DNA from: a virus
Reading direction: 5' to 3' (one strand)
Virus record (IMG/VR): IMGVR_UViG_3300024344_002032
Coordinates: 23,859 to 87,858 of that record
Length of the DNA: 64,000 nucleotides
Positions within the stretch are counted from its first letter, which is position 1; each line of letters starts with the position of its first letter. The notes beneath the pieces were generated by a model. That model saw only the letters and a list, made by a program, of their open reading frames with translations. It ran no database searches and was not told the DNA's origin. This document shows positions 25,867 through 35,259 of this stretch, in pieces. Position numbers and translations under genes: made by a program.

Positions 25867-26503
25867 CAATTCTTTTTTTCCATGTTTCAGGTAATTCTCT
25901 ATCTTGTTCTAAAGAAAAGCCTGTCAATACATATCTTTCTGCTAAAGCCCATGTATTTGTTGGTGTTACCCAATGTCCTATTCTAGCACCATGATTTGTT
26001 AACACTAATCTATTTGGATTTGGTAATATTGTGCTTATATTATTGTTTTTTGTAAAATGCAATAACCCACCCCAATCATATTTCCATTGTGTATCATTGA
26101 CATAAAATATGTATCCACACAAACCCATATAATCATCATAATGTAATCTGATAAAATCTTTACCATCGTTTTGATATTTATTTGCTTGATGCATAAATCT
26201 ATCAACTTTGTTTTCTGTAAGTTTAAGCATACGTGGTTTTATATAATCTTCGAAAACTTGTTCAAATATTTCATGTTTTAATATAGACTTACTATCCCAC
26301 ATATGAGCTAAATAATCTTCATTTTCTGATGGGAAGTTTTTATCATTTTCTGTTTTCCAAATTTCATATCTTCCTTGTCTGATTTGTGTAACCTCTTCAT
26401 AATCTTTTGCATATCTACAGACATCATTTATTTTATTGTACATATGCTCAGGTAATAAATCATCAATTATTACATAACCATTTTTTTCATAATCAGAGAA
26501 CAT
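25859..26503 (-). CDS. 2-oxoglutarate/Fe(II) oxygenase-like protein
   Basis: 214 residues of the prolyl-4-hydroxylase/double-stranded beta-helix type. The iron triad is visible: His121 and Asp123 in LHYDDYMGLCG and His177 in GARIGHWVTP, with Arg190 in AERYVLTGF as the 2-oxoglutarate ligand. Likely hydroxylates a small molecule, sugar or protein side chain. One of three such proteins within 5 kb; it overlaps its neighbours on both sides. Confidence 0.82.
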   Translation of the reverse strand: MFSDYEKNGYVIIDDLLPEHMYNKINDVCRYAKDYEEVTQIRQGRYEIWKTENDKNFPSENEDYLAHMWDSKSILKHEIFEQVFEDYIKPRMLKLTENKVDRFMHQANKYQNDGKDFIRLHYDDYMGLCGYIFYVNDTQWKYDWGGLLHFTKNNNISTILPNPNRLVLTNHGARIGHWVTPTNTWALAERYVLTGFSLEQDRELPETWKKRIDE

Positions 26504-27401
26504 GATTTTCCTTATACCATTTGATTGTCTTTTCTAATCCCTCTTTCAATGTGTATTTACATTTCCAACCTAACTCATTCATTATCTTTGTAGAATCAAT
26601 TTTACGTACTGGTATCATTGGTTTCATACCACCTACGTATTCTATTGGTGCATCATAGTTTTCAATTTCCATACACATTGATAATACTTCATTTACAGAA
26701 TGGGCTGTATTACTTCCAATGTTCCATATAGAATAATCATCTACTTTTTTGACAATAAGTTCTAAAGCAGTAACCACATCATCTATATGAATCAAATCTC
26801 TTATTTCAGAACCATCTCCCCAAACTTTAATTGGATTATGTTTATCTACTACTTTTCTAATTGTAGCAGGTGTTACATGACATTTATCAAAATCCCATTT
26901 ATCTCCAGGTCCAAATATATTCGCAGGTCTAACAACTATACACTGCATAGTTTTATCTAAACGATTAGAATACATATCACATAATACTTCTGCATATCTT
27001 TTCATCCAACCAACAGGAAAATATGCAGGATATGGTTCATCAAAAATATAGTCAGTTTCTTTTACTGATCTCTCATTTGATGGTGGATAAATTGTAGAAC
27101 TACTGATAAAAATAAACTTCTTCACACCACTATGATAAGAAGCATCCATTACATTAGCATTCATAGCGACATTTGGTGTAACGTGAACTAATGGTGATTT
27201 CTCTGTATCAAAAGCGTTTGATGTATTTGCTGCACAATGAATGACAGTATCATAACCCTCAATAATACTTTTACATTTACTTAATGATGTTAAATCTGCA
27301 TCCTTTGAACCAATACCATCAACATCCATTCCTTTTTCTTTTAAGTGTATATATAAATTTGAACCAATCAAACCTGTATATCCTGTTATTAATATTCTCA
27401 T
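26493..27401 (-). CDS. NAD-dependent sugar epimerase/dehydratase (SDR), catalytic Tyr replaced
   Basis: 302 residues, extended SDR. ITGYTGLIGSNLYIHL at the start binds NAD; IHCAANTSN and RPANIFGPGDKWDF are family motifs and the end matches GDP-fucose synthase/UDP-sugar epimerases. The usual YxxxK is read as VGWMK: the lysine is there but the tyrosine position holds Val. Either a different residue serves as the acid/base or the protein has another role. The paralogue at 37129-38055 shows the same kind of change. Confidence 0.85.
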   Translation of the reverse strand: MRILITGYTGLIGSNLYIHLKEKGMDVDGIGSKDADLTSLSKCKSIIEGYDTVIHCAANTSNAFDTEKSPLVHVTPNVAMNANVMDASYHSGVKKFIFISSSTIYPPSNERSVKETDYIFDEPYPAYFPVGWMKRYAEVLCDMYSNRLDKTMQCIVVRPANIFGPGDKWDFDKCHVTPATIRKVVDKHNPIKVWGDGSEIRDLIHIDDVVTALELIVKKVDDYSIWNIGSNTAHSVNEVLSMCMEIENYDAPIEYVGGMKPMIPVRKIDSTKIMNELGWKCKYTLKEGLEKTIKWYKENHVL

Positions 27402-28363
27402 AATGCTGCCCCATATGTTAAAGGAAATCCATTTCTAAAATGACTTGTATCATTATTTATTATTATTTGATAAGCCATTATTAATTCTTTTATACCATCA
27501 TCTAAATTATATTTAGGTAGCCAACCTGTGCTTTCTACTTTTTCATTACTTACAATGTAATCTCTTTTGTCAGGATCCTCATAATAATCAGAATAAGTAA
27601 TAGCAAAATCTGAAATATATTTTTTAATCAACTCAGCTAATTGTTGTTTGTTAATATTTGCATCCGATAATCCTACATTGAATATCTCACCTCTATGTAT
27701 ATCACGAAGAACAACCATCCATTCAAATACTGAAGCTACATCTCTGATATGAATATAGTTACGAACTGCTTTTCTTTCAAAGATAGTAATATATTTATCC
27801 GTCAATGCTTTATAAACAAATTCATTAACTAATAAATCTAATCTCATTCTTGGTGATACACCAAACACCGTAGCAAATCTAAAGATAATTGCATTACCAT
27901 TTTGTAATAATATATCTTCTGCATTACATTTGGTTATTCCATAATGACTAATTGGTTGTAATTTTTGGTTTTCCTTACATATACCACTTGAACGAGTTCC
28001 ATAACCACTATTTGTATTTGGAAAAATAATAGTTTGTTCTTTAGATGTATTAGTTATTAAATCATATATCTGATTATAATTTACCTCTTCTGCTAATTGT
28101 TTATCTTTTTCACAAGCAGGAAAACCAACTATCGCAGCCAATGGTATTATCACATCTGCTTTCTGTACATACTCATTTAATTTTTTATAATCTCTAACAT
28201 CACCGTATACAAATTTAAAATTAGATTTATAGCATAAATCACTCAATGTTAATTGATTATACATTAAGTTATCATATACAGTTACATCATATCCCTTATT
28301 TACTAAAAGAGGTGTAATAACTGATCCTAAATATCCTGCTCCACCTGTAATTAATATATTCAT
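27398..28363 (-). CDS. NAD-dependent sugar epimerase/dehydratase (SDR)
   Basis: 321 residues, extended SDR with a complete signature: ITGGAGYLGSVITPLL (NAD binding), HYGITKCNAED (YxxxK) and RFATVFGVSPRMR. Acts on a nucleotide-sugar, by family an epimerase or 4,6-dehydratase. Overlaps the next SDR gene by four bases (ATGA), so the two are co-translated and may catalyse successive steps. Confidence 0.88.
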   Translation of the reverse strand: MNILITGGAGYLGSVITPLLVNKGYDVTVYDNLMYNQLTLSDLCYKSNFKFVYGDVRDYKKLNEYVQKADVIIPLAAIVGFPACEKDKQLAEEVNYNQIYDLITNTSKEQTIIFPNTNSGYGTRSSGICKENQKLQPISHYGITKCNAEDILLQNGNAIIFRFATVFGVSPRMRLDLLVNEFVYKALTDKYITIFERKAVRNYIHIRDVASVFEWMVVLRDIHRGEIFNVGLSDANINKQQLAELIKKYISDFAITYSDYYEDPDKRDYIVSNEKVESTGWLPKYNLDDGIKELIMAYQIIINNDTSHFRNGFPLTYGAAL

Positions 28364-29071
28364 CTAATGTATGTAATCTCCTATATGTTTTGAAATACAT
28401 AATCTATTTACTTCTGTACCTCTATTTAATTCTTTATGTTCGTCTCCACCAAAAGCAAACCCAACACAATCACTTTGTTCTAAATTGTGTTCTTTACAAA
28501 ATTTTTTAGATTCATTTCCCCATGTTTTCCAAGCATAATCTGGTTCAAACTCTTCTAATAATTTAATACCAATATATGCTGATAAATGATTGAATTGTTT
28601 CCATTCATTCATAATGTGTATATTATCATCATGATATTTTCGTGAATATCTCACACCAGCTCTTAATTTATTAGCATCATGAAAACCTTTACTCAAACTA
28701 AAGGTAATATCTTCAATACAACTATATTTTGAAAAATCAAAATCAATATTTTTTGCAATTAAATACCAAGCACAATCAATTAATACAGGAGCTCCTACTT
28801 CTTCACACTTGTCTAATACTTCTTTCATTCTTGGATGTTCTTTACAATAATCAGAAAATGGTAAACTTATAATAACTGCGTCATTAAAAGAAATACCTGC
28901 ATCATCAATATAATCCCAATCATGATATTTCTTCCAATTAGCTTTATGATAAAAGAACTCACCTTTAAAACATTTAAATCTTCTTTTGTTGTGTCTCATC
29001 CAAAATGAATCAAATGCTTGACTTGTTCCATTAATATAAGCCTTATATTTAAAATCCTCTAAACCACTCAA
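28364..29071 (-). CDS. PLP aminotransferase-like protein, 5' end uncertain or frameshifted
   Basis: 235 residues from TTG at 29071. VLIDCAWYLIAKNIDF and TFSLSKGFHDANKLRAG resemble the PLP-binding Asp and the Ser-x-Lys Schiff-base segment of fold-type I aminotransferases. The frame is open, protein-like and without an ATG up to 29235 (AAA GCT GTT; includes DVSHFWNTILKKINTEKDD), so the TTG is probably not the true start. Deleting one A in the A5 run near 29235 would fuse it in frame with the gene upstream. Hence a homopolymer error, a +1 frameshift or a rare start codon. Confidence 0.5.
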   Translation of the reverse strand: MSGLEDFKYKAYINGTSQAFDSFWMRHNKRRFKCFKGEFFYHKANWKKYHDWDYIDDAGISFNDAVIISLPFSDYCKEHPRMKEVLDKCEEVGAPVLIDCAWYLIAKNIDFDFSKYSCIEDITFSLSKGFHDANKLRAGVRYSRKYHDDNIHIMNEWKQFNHLSAYIGIKLLEEFEPDYAWKTWGNESKKFCKEHNLEQSDCVGFAFGGDEHKELNRGTEVNRLCISKHIGDYIH

Positions 29072-29222
29072 TTTATTATACTTAGATGCCTTTATATATT
29101 TATCAAATACATTACAAAATCCTTGTGATATTGTCTTAGCTTGGAAAAATAATACATTACCATAATCATCTTTCTCTGTATTTATTTTTTTTAAAATAGT
29201 ATTCCAAAAATGACTAACATCT

Positions 29223-29750
29223 TTATCTGGAACAGCTTTTTAATTTATCAGGATCTAACTCTGAATAAAATTCCTTTTGTCGTTTTTTTATAAATTCATA
29301 TTCTTTAGCTTGTGCATCAAAATCTTCTCTCAGAATACAAGGTATCAAAACTTCATTAATATCAATATGTGGATATTGTGTTAATAAAATATGTTTTACA
29401 CAAACCATACGATGAGATCCATCCCACATTTCATAATCGCCTGTATCAAATTGTGGTCTAATACATATAGGTTCTTTCATACCATGTTCAAGAATACTTC
29501 CTTCCATCATTTCATATTCCCAAGTAGCTTGTTTTTTAAAATCTTCTGGACTATACCAATTATGAATAAACATTTCAGCATCTACTGCACCAACTCTTTT
29601 AGGACTTGTATGATTGCCAGGATGTACTTTACCATCATTACCAGTCCAACGACCAGTTCTTATTACTAAATGTTTCATTTTAATATAAAGTACTTCTTCT
29701 CTAACTTCTTCAAAGATATTTTCTATTGCTAAAAATTTTAATTCTTCCAT
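29223..29750 (-). CDS. ParB/sulfiredoxin-fold-like protein
   Basis: 175 residues. EMWDGSHRMVCVKHILL around residue 118 resembles the DGxHR motif of the ParB/sulfiredoxin nucleotide-binding fold. The preceding part (HGMKEPICIRPQFD) fits the strand before it. Family members include ParB, Srx and DNA-modification accessory proteins; the role here is unknown. It ends in an A5 run one base out of frame with the PLP-like protein downstream, so the two may be one gene. Confidence 0.5.
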   Translation of the reverse strand: MEELKFLAIENIFEEVREEVLYIKMKHLVIRTGRWTGNDGKVHPGNHTSPKRVGAVDAEMFIHNWYSPEDFKKQATWEYEMMEGSILEHGMKEPICIRPQFDTGDYEMWDGSHRMVCVKHILLTQYPHIDINEVLIPCILREDFDAQAKEYEFIKKRQKEFYSELDPDKLKSCSR

Positions 29751-29761
29751 TATATATGTCC

Positions 29762-30280
29762 TTATATATGTCCTGTTAATTGTAATGAATATCTATAGTC
29801 TATTCCTATATTTGATGCAGCGTGTTCCATATCGCCTGGCCACCAAACCCAATATCCTGCTTTCCAATCTACAATTGGTTTACCATTCACTTCAAGATAG
29901 TGACCAGGTTTCCAATCTTCTAACAAAAGTAAAACTCTCTCTGATTGACGTTGCGTAAGATTAAATTTTTTTGTATATTCTTGATATAAATCTGCGTGTG
30001 TAGGTAATATAACTCCTGTTTCCATTCTGTAAAAGTTAGCGCCAATATCTTTCCAACCAAAATCTTTTTCTAGCCACTCTACTATTTTAGATGTCCAACT
30101 CGGATGTTTCTCACCATGAGGACACATAGCTCCAGTAAAAAGTTCATCGGGATGTGTGTATCCCTCTTTTCTCCATCTTTTCATATCTTGAGGATTATTA
30201 TGAACAACTTTATAATAATTTAAATCTTTATATTGTTCATCCCAAAATGGTTCAATACTTCCTAATCTAAATTTACTCAT
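29762..30280 (-). CDS. 2-oxoglutarate oxygenase/hydroxylase-like protein
   Basis: 172 residues from the ATG at 30280, just inside the stop of the upstream oxygenase; a longer start at 30355 would add 25 unlikely residues. His95 and Asp97 in LPTHADLYQEY, His153 in PGDMEHAASN and Arg163 in YRYSLQLTG form a complete iron/2-oxoglutarate set, in the style of aspartyl/asparaginyl hydroxylases. VLLLLEDWKPGHYLEVNG supplies the central strands. Probably hydroxylates a precursor within this locus. Confidence 0.75.
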   Translation of the reverse strand: MSKFRLGSIEPFWDEQYKDLNYYKVVHNNPQDMKRWRKEGYTHPDELFTGAMCPHGEKHPSWTSKIVEWLEKDFGWKDIGANFYRMETGVILPTHADLYQEYTKKFNLTQRQSERVLLLLEDWKPGHYLEVNGKPIVDWKAGYWVWWPGDMEHAASNIGIDYRYSLQLTGHI

Positions 30281-30965
30281 CATATAATCTCGTGTGTGTA
30301 TATTCATCAGAATCATAAATACTTCTATGTGGTGGATCGTTTTCATCATAATCACTTGAACTAATATAGTAAAAAATTCTCAATGCAGTTCTTACCTGAT
30401 TCTTAGGACAAGTTAATTGTTTTACTGAATGGTATGGTGATTCTTTTTTATTTTCAAACATTATAAATCGATTAAACATTGGTGCTACTTCATCAATCAA
30501 CTCTCCATGCCTACCAGTCCAATATTGTTGATGACCACCCCAAGTTTCTTTCCAATCTGGATTTAAAAATAAAAAACAAGTTAATTTTCTATGTAATCTT
30601 AATCTATCATTCCAATTGAAATCATGATGAATTTTTAAATCTTTACCTTTTCTAAATCTACTAAATCCTGCTCCAACTAAGTGAGGGTCTGGCATCAGTC
30701 CTACAATACCTGTAAGTTGTTCTAATTCATAAATAAATTCTCCACTATGAAATAAATCGTAAGTTATTTTATGTGCAGTTTTTGTATAAAATAAATCATT
30801 ATACTCTTCCATAGCAGAACCAGCTCTACTGAATAATGTCCATCCACCTTTTGGTGCACTTAAACATTCATCGTGTAATTCTAAACAAGTTTTTTCATCT
30901 AAGAAATTATCTACATAGATAAAGGGAACTTCAGATTCATCCCATTGTCTTTTTTTGTAAATCAC
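30273..30965 (-). CDS. 2-oxoglutarate/Fe(II) oxygenase (P4H-like)
   Basis: 230 residues from GTG at 30965, overlapping the radical SAM gene upstream by 29 bases. KIHHDFNWND holds His113/Asp115, SPYHSVKQL His179 and VRTALRIFYY Arg192: the complete facial triad and 2-oxoglutarate arginine of 2OG-FeII_Oxy_3 proteins. RKLTCFLFLNPDW and WGGHQQYW are typical. Members in polysaccharide loci hydroxylate sugars or lipids, or proteins. Confidence 0.88.
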   Translation of the reverse strand: MIYKKRQWDESEVPFIYVDNFLDEKTCLELHDECLSAPKGGWTLFSRAGSAMEEYNDLFYTKTAHKITYDLFHSGEFIYELEQLTGIVGLMPDPHLVGAGFSRFRKGKDLKIHHDFNWNDRLRLHRKLTCFLFLNPDWKETWGGHQQYWTGRHGELIDEVAPMFNRFIMFENKKESPYHSVKQLTCPKNQVRTALRIFYYISSSDYDENDPPHRSIYDSDEYTHTRLYDE

Positions 30966-32904
30966 CTTTATTGTTCTCCATTATTGATTTATAACGACCT
31001 TCTTTTCTTCCCCACCAAAATAAATCTCTACACCATTTAATATAATCACCTTTATAATTCTTTCCAGCATTTGAATCAACTGTTAATTCATAACCACCAT
31101 TAGTTAAAGGTTTTCCTTTATTAATAACATCGTGAATATTATATGGTAACTTTAATTTATATGGATATTTTTTATCTGGATTAACTATTGCATTTTTTTG
31201 AAAATAAATTACAGTATCAAGAATAGTTTCATCTGAAATATAATTACTTTCTAAAATAAAATCTTTAATTTCTTGATAAAATAAATCTACTTTTTTCCAA
31301 ATCTTTACAATAGAACCCTCATCAAATTCCCAAGTTCTTTTATCTTCTAAATACCATCCCCAATGACGATCATTAATAAACACATCTTTTAATGCAACTT
31401 TAAACTCTTTTATCTCTTTACCTAAGACCGTATCTTGTTTATTAGAAAAATATTTATGTAATTTTTTATAAAAATCTTCAAAAGTTATATTAGAATAATT
31501 CTTTAAAAATCTAGACACAAACTGAGTTAAACCAAAGAAATGAGTTATCATTATAAACCATCTAAATTCATGTGCTTGTAACAATTCATCAAAACTCATA
31601 GTAGCTGTTTGAATCGCTATATTTTCCTCTTCACTTTCATCTATTTCAGTTTCAGTTATATGATAATACAATGCTTTAGTCTTGGTATATTTAATTTTAT
31701 ACTTATCAATATATTCTGGATCACCAAATGGTGTATTTGGTAATATACTCAATGGATAAATTCCTAAATAATTATGAAGTCCATAATTCATCAATTTAAA
31801 TATACCATCTTTAAAACTATCAAGAGTTTCTTCTGGCAAACCAACAATTAATTCTGCATATATCGGTAAATTAATTTCATTACATTTATCAATAAATTCT
31901 TTCATATCATCACCAACAATATTTTTTCTCATTACTGCTTTTAAAGTATCTGGATTAAATGATTGTAAAGCCATAGTTAATCCTTTTGCCATATTACCAT
32001 CTTTTAATTTTTGAGCAATAGGTATAAGTTTTATTCCTCTATCTTTTGCCCAATCATTTCGAAACACCATTGGAAAACCATATTTCTTTTTCAATTCAAC
32101 TAAAAGTTCTGCTATTTTATAATCTCTTTCAAAATATAATCCAAAATTAGAATCTGCATTATCAATATACTCAACTTTATTTTCTGCCATCCACATAAAT
32201 TCTTTTTGTATCTTCTGATAACTTTGTGGTTTTATTTTTTGAAAATATAAATCCCCAATCTCACAATAAGTACATCTATAAGGACAACCTCTAACAGATT
32301 CTACTGTAGCAGTGAAAACATATTTATCTTTCCACTTATCAACAAATCTATCCATCAATCCATTTAGATATGGACTTGGCATAGAATCAATATCTGCAAT
32401 TCTTTGTTGAGTTGGATTTGTTTTAAATTTATCATCTTTAAGTTTGTATGTAATACCATTTACTTTTGACCAATCTTTATCTTTTAAATTTTCTAATAAA
32501 ATTTGTTCAAAAGTTAATTCTCCCTCACCATGAACTAAAATATCAACATACGGATGTTCTTTAAAAAAATCTTGTTCATGTTTTAATCTATCTGCTGATG
32601 GTTGATGTTGTCCACCATAAATAATAATACAATCTGGATATTTTTCTTTTACTTTTGTTGCAACTTCATTATTAAATGCCCAATTCCAAACAAAACAAGA
32701 AAATCCAATTACTGATGGATTGTCAATATCATCAACAAATTTATCTATCTCATCACGAACAAATAAAATATCAGTAAGATTATAATTCTTTTCTATAGTT
32801 TTATTTGTTTGACAATGAGACCAAAGCAAACCTGTAGAGTATGGTAAACGAACTTGTCTACCATCAAAAACATATGATGCTTCAATTAGATATAAGTTTT
32901 TAAT
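30937..32904 (-). CDS. B12-binding-type radical SAM protein, probable AUU start
   Basis: The first in-frame TTG, at 32829, would cut into the cobalamin-binding domain: the codons before it read LIEASYVFDG and RQVRLPYSTG, exactly the expected N-terminus. The frame is open upstream to a stop at 32910, with no ATG, GTG or TTG; AGGAG lies 6 nt before an ATT at 32904. I therefore give 655 residues with an AUU start. The iron-sulfur motif is RGCPYRCTYCEIG. The gene overlaps the end of the UDP-sugar dehydrogenase and is followed by an oxygenase. Confidence 0.82.
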   Translation of the reverse strand: MKNLYLIEASYVFDGRQVRLPYSTGLLWSHCQTNKTIEKNYNLTDILFVRDEIDKFVDDIDNPSVIGFSCFVWNWAFNNEVATKVKEKYPDCIIIYGGQHQPSADRLKHEQDFFKEHPYVDILVHGEGELTFEQILLENLKDKDWSKVNGITYKLKDDKFKTNPTQQRIADIDSMPSPYLNGLMDRFVDKWKDKYVFTATVESVRGCPYRCTYCEIGDLYFQKIKPQSYQKIQKEFMWMAENKVEYIDNADSNFGLYFERDYKIAELLVELKKKYGFPMVFRNDWAKDRGIKLIPIAQKLKDGNMAKGLTMALQSFNPDTLKAVMRKNIVGDDMKEFIDKCNEINLPIYAELIVGLPEETLDSFKDGIFKLMNYGLHNYLGIYPLSILPNTPFGDPEYIDKYKIKYTKTKALYYHITETEIDESEEENIAIQTATMSFDELLQAHEFRWFIMITHFFGLTQFVSRFLKNYSNITFEDFYKKLHKYFSNKQDTVLGKEIKEFKVALKDVFINDRHWGWYLEDKRTWEFDEGSIVKIWKKVDLFYQEIKDFILESNYISDETILDTVIYFQKNAIVNPDKKYPYKLKLPYNIHDVINKGKPLTNGGYELTVDSNAGKNYKGDYIKWCRDLFWWGRKEGRYKSIMENNKGDLQKKTMG

Positions 32905-34159
32905 TATTGTCTCCTATACGTATTACTTTACATCCCTCTTTATCTGGAATGTATCTCCATGGATCAATAATTATCGACTCATCATCAAAAGGGAAGTTTA
33001 CAAAGTCCTCATGCTTAGTTCCGATAAAATAACATTGAGGAAGTCCATCATACTCTGACATATCTTGCCAATCACCAAAAGGTTCATCTATATAAGGATC
33101 ATACATAGTTGCAGACAAACCTCTTTCTTTTAAAATATTAGATAATAATATTGACGGGCTTCCTGTAGTAATATTAGTTTGTGGTTTAAATGATTTACCA
33201 AGTATTGTTATAGGTAATCCATTTGATTCCTTTTCAATCATATCAGCTAACCACTCTGTCTGAACTTCTCTCTGTTTCATTATATTATCAAACCAATTAA
33301 ACCTCAATCCAAGTTCATCACTCAACCAACTCAATGCTATGTTATCTCTTGGATGACAACCACCACCATCTCCCATACCACCACTTAGATACTTGTCTGA
33401 GATAATACGTTTGTTACACATCTTTAGTGCATTCATTACTTCATCTACATTTGTATTTGGTAGATGATGACACATCTCCATAAGTGTATTTACATATGCT
33501 ATCTTAGTTCCTATAAAAGTATTATAAGCAACCTTAATTAATTCTGCGTTCTCAATAGTTGTTTCGTAGAATGGTGCATGATTAATTGTTCTGTAAAACT
33601 TCTTTGCTTTTTTTGCAGCTTCTTCATCATCTACACCAAACAAAATAATCTCTGGTCTAAGAAAGTCTTCCATTGTAGTTCCCATAGCAATAAAGAATGG
33701 ATTATAACATAGTTTAGTATACTCACTTAATAAAGGTTTTATATCTCTTCGTATTGTGCCAGGAAGAACTGTAGATATAACAATTACAGTCATTTCTTTT
33801 TTCTGTTGAAACAACTCATAGTCAAGTTCAGTTAAACCATCAATCAAATAACTATAATCAAAATCTTCTCTTTCATCAGGTATTCTTGTTGTTCCCTCAA
33901 ACTTCTCACCATGTGGTGTCTGTATAGGAACAAATATAATATCTGAATGTTCTACTAATTCTTTTACACTCTTGATTTCTATATTACTTTTATCTAAATA
34001 ATCTTGAGCCCATATTTCTTTATATGGAAGTTTCTTAGTGTCAAGTATTTTCTTAACACTTGGTGAAGGATCGTAACCTATAACTTTATGACCTCTTATT
34101 TCTACTGCTAAAGCACAAGGTAATCCTAATTTTCCTAAACCCATAAATCCTACGTTCAT
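32900..34159 (-). CDS. UDP-glucose/GDP-mannose dehydrogenase family protein
   Basis: NAD-dependent four-electron oxidation of a nucleotide sugar to its uronic acid. 419 residues, full family length. MNVGFMGLGKLGLPCALAV is the NAD-binding start, Lys209 in AELIKVAYNTFIGTK and the nucleophile Cys268 in GGMGDGGGCHPRDN are in place, and GKSFKPQTNITTGSPS is the C-terminal UDP-binding motif. Supplies a uronic-acid donor for the glycan locus. Overlaps the neighbour downstream of it (radical SAM) and is coupled by ATGA to the one upstream. Confidence 0.93.
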   Translation of the reverse strand: MNVGFMGLGKLGLPCALAVEIRGHKVIGYDPSPSVKKILDTKKLPYKEIWAQDYLDKSNIEIKSVKELVEHSDIIFVPIQTPHGEKFEGTTRIPDEREDFDYSYLIDGLTELDYELFQQKKEMTVIVISTVLPGTIRRDIKPLLSEYTKLCYNPFFIAMGTTMEDFLRPEIILFGVDDEEAAKKAKKFYRTINHAPFYETTIENAELIKVAYNTFIGTKIAYVNTLMEMCHHLPNTNVDEVMNALKMCNKRIISDKYLSGGMGDGGGCHPRDNIALSWLSDELGLRFNWFDNIMKQREVQTEWLADMIEKESNGLPITILGKSFKPQTNITTGSPSILLSNILKERGLSATMYDPYIDEPFGDWQDMSEYDGLPQCYFIGTKHEDFVNFPFDDESIIIDPWRYIPDKEGCKVIRIGDNN

Positions 34160-35259
34160 TTTGATATCTCCGTTAAATCTTTTATAAATTCTCTTTCAAA
34201 AATTAAGTCAAAATCTAAAAAATTATTTTTATTATGTATTAATTTATCTTCTACACTTTTATATAATTCAGATAAATATTCATTACTCATATTACACAAT
34301 CTTTTAATTTCTTTTTGTACAAATCTAAATCTTACATCATTATCTTCTATCTCATCATATGATTCATCAAACCATTCTGGAAAAGTTTCGAATCCATATT
34401 TTTTTAATAATTTTAAATAACCAATACCCACATCACTAAATACTATAAATGGATGATAATAAAACAATGGTTTATTTATTTTCTCTGAAAGCATCGTTCC
34501 ACTATTAGTTTCAGCAACTATAGAAAAATAACAATCTTGATGATACTCCACTAAATTATCAGTTAAAAGATTTGACTCACCATTTAAAATTCTTTTTTTA
34601 TCATCTTTGTGAGACCAGCTATTTGGTAAAATAACATCTTTATCTAAATAAGAAATGTGTCCTTGTTCTTTTACAAAATTATTCTCTTGATAAAAATTCC
34701 ACATTTCATCTCTCGATGTAGTCTTTCTACCCATCAAACATATAAATTTTTTACTAAGTTCTTCATTTTCTCTTACATATGTATCTGTACATTCATGTGT
34801 GTGTAATTCTCTATTAGCGCATGTACATTCTTTACTTGACCACCCTTTTTTAGGTCCTCTCATAGTTAACATTCTAAGTAGATAAGATTGAAAATATATT
34901 ACATTTATTTTTTCTTTAATACCCATTGTTTTACACCAATCAGAATAATGTTTTTCAACATGATAATCATTAGTAATAAATAAAATATCTTGTGGTGGTA
35001 TCTTCGCTTCTTTAAGAACTTTATGTAAATTTATATGTAATTTACAATCCATCCAATGTGCTTCTGTATCTTCGATTATTACAACGAATCTTTTATTTTG
35101 TTCTTTCATCTCTTTATATTTTTCAATAAATAAATCAACATATAAGCTATCAGCAATATCTAGTTCAAATCTATTTTTATCTGGATACACAACACAATTA
35201 TCAAGTAAATATTTCCAAGAATTTGAAGTCATTGATTTTCCATAATCTTCAAACATCAT
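34156..35259 (-). CDS. GT-B-like putative glycosyltransferase, paralogue 1 of 5
   Basis: 367 residues, the shorter type of a five-member family in this window. Shared motifs: FICLMGRKTTSRDE in the middle, LSEKINKPLFYYHPFIVF, GFETFPEWFDESYDEIEDND and an RLCNMSNEYL end region. The SEK...HPF...G order resembles the donor-binding end of fucosyltransferase-like GT-B enzymes, but I cannot name a CAZy family. Two ATG codons lie together at 35259/35256. Function is inferred from context. Confidence 0.5.
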   Translation of the reverse strand: MMFEDYGKSMTSNSWKYLLDNCVVYPDKNRFELDIADSLYVDLFIEKYKEMKEQNKRFVVIIEDTEAHWMDCKLHINLHKVLKEAKIPPQDILFITNDYHVEKHYSDWCKTMGIKEKINVIYFQSYLLRMLTMRGPKKGWSSKECTCANRELHTHECTDTYVRENEELSKKFICLMGRKTTSRDEMWNFYQENNFVKEQGHISYLDKDVILPNSWSHKDDKKRILNGESNLLTDNLVEYHQDCYFSIVAETNSGTMLSEKINKPLFYYHPFIVFSDVGIGYLKLLKKYGFETFPEWFDESYDEIEDNDVRFRFVQKEIKRLCNMSNEYLSELYKSVEDKLIHNKNNFLDFDLIFEREFIKDLTEISK

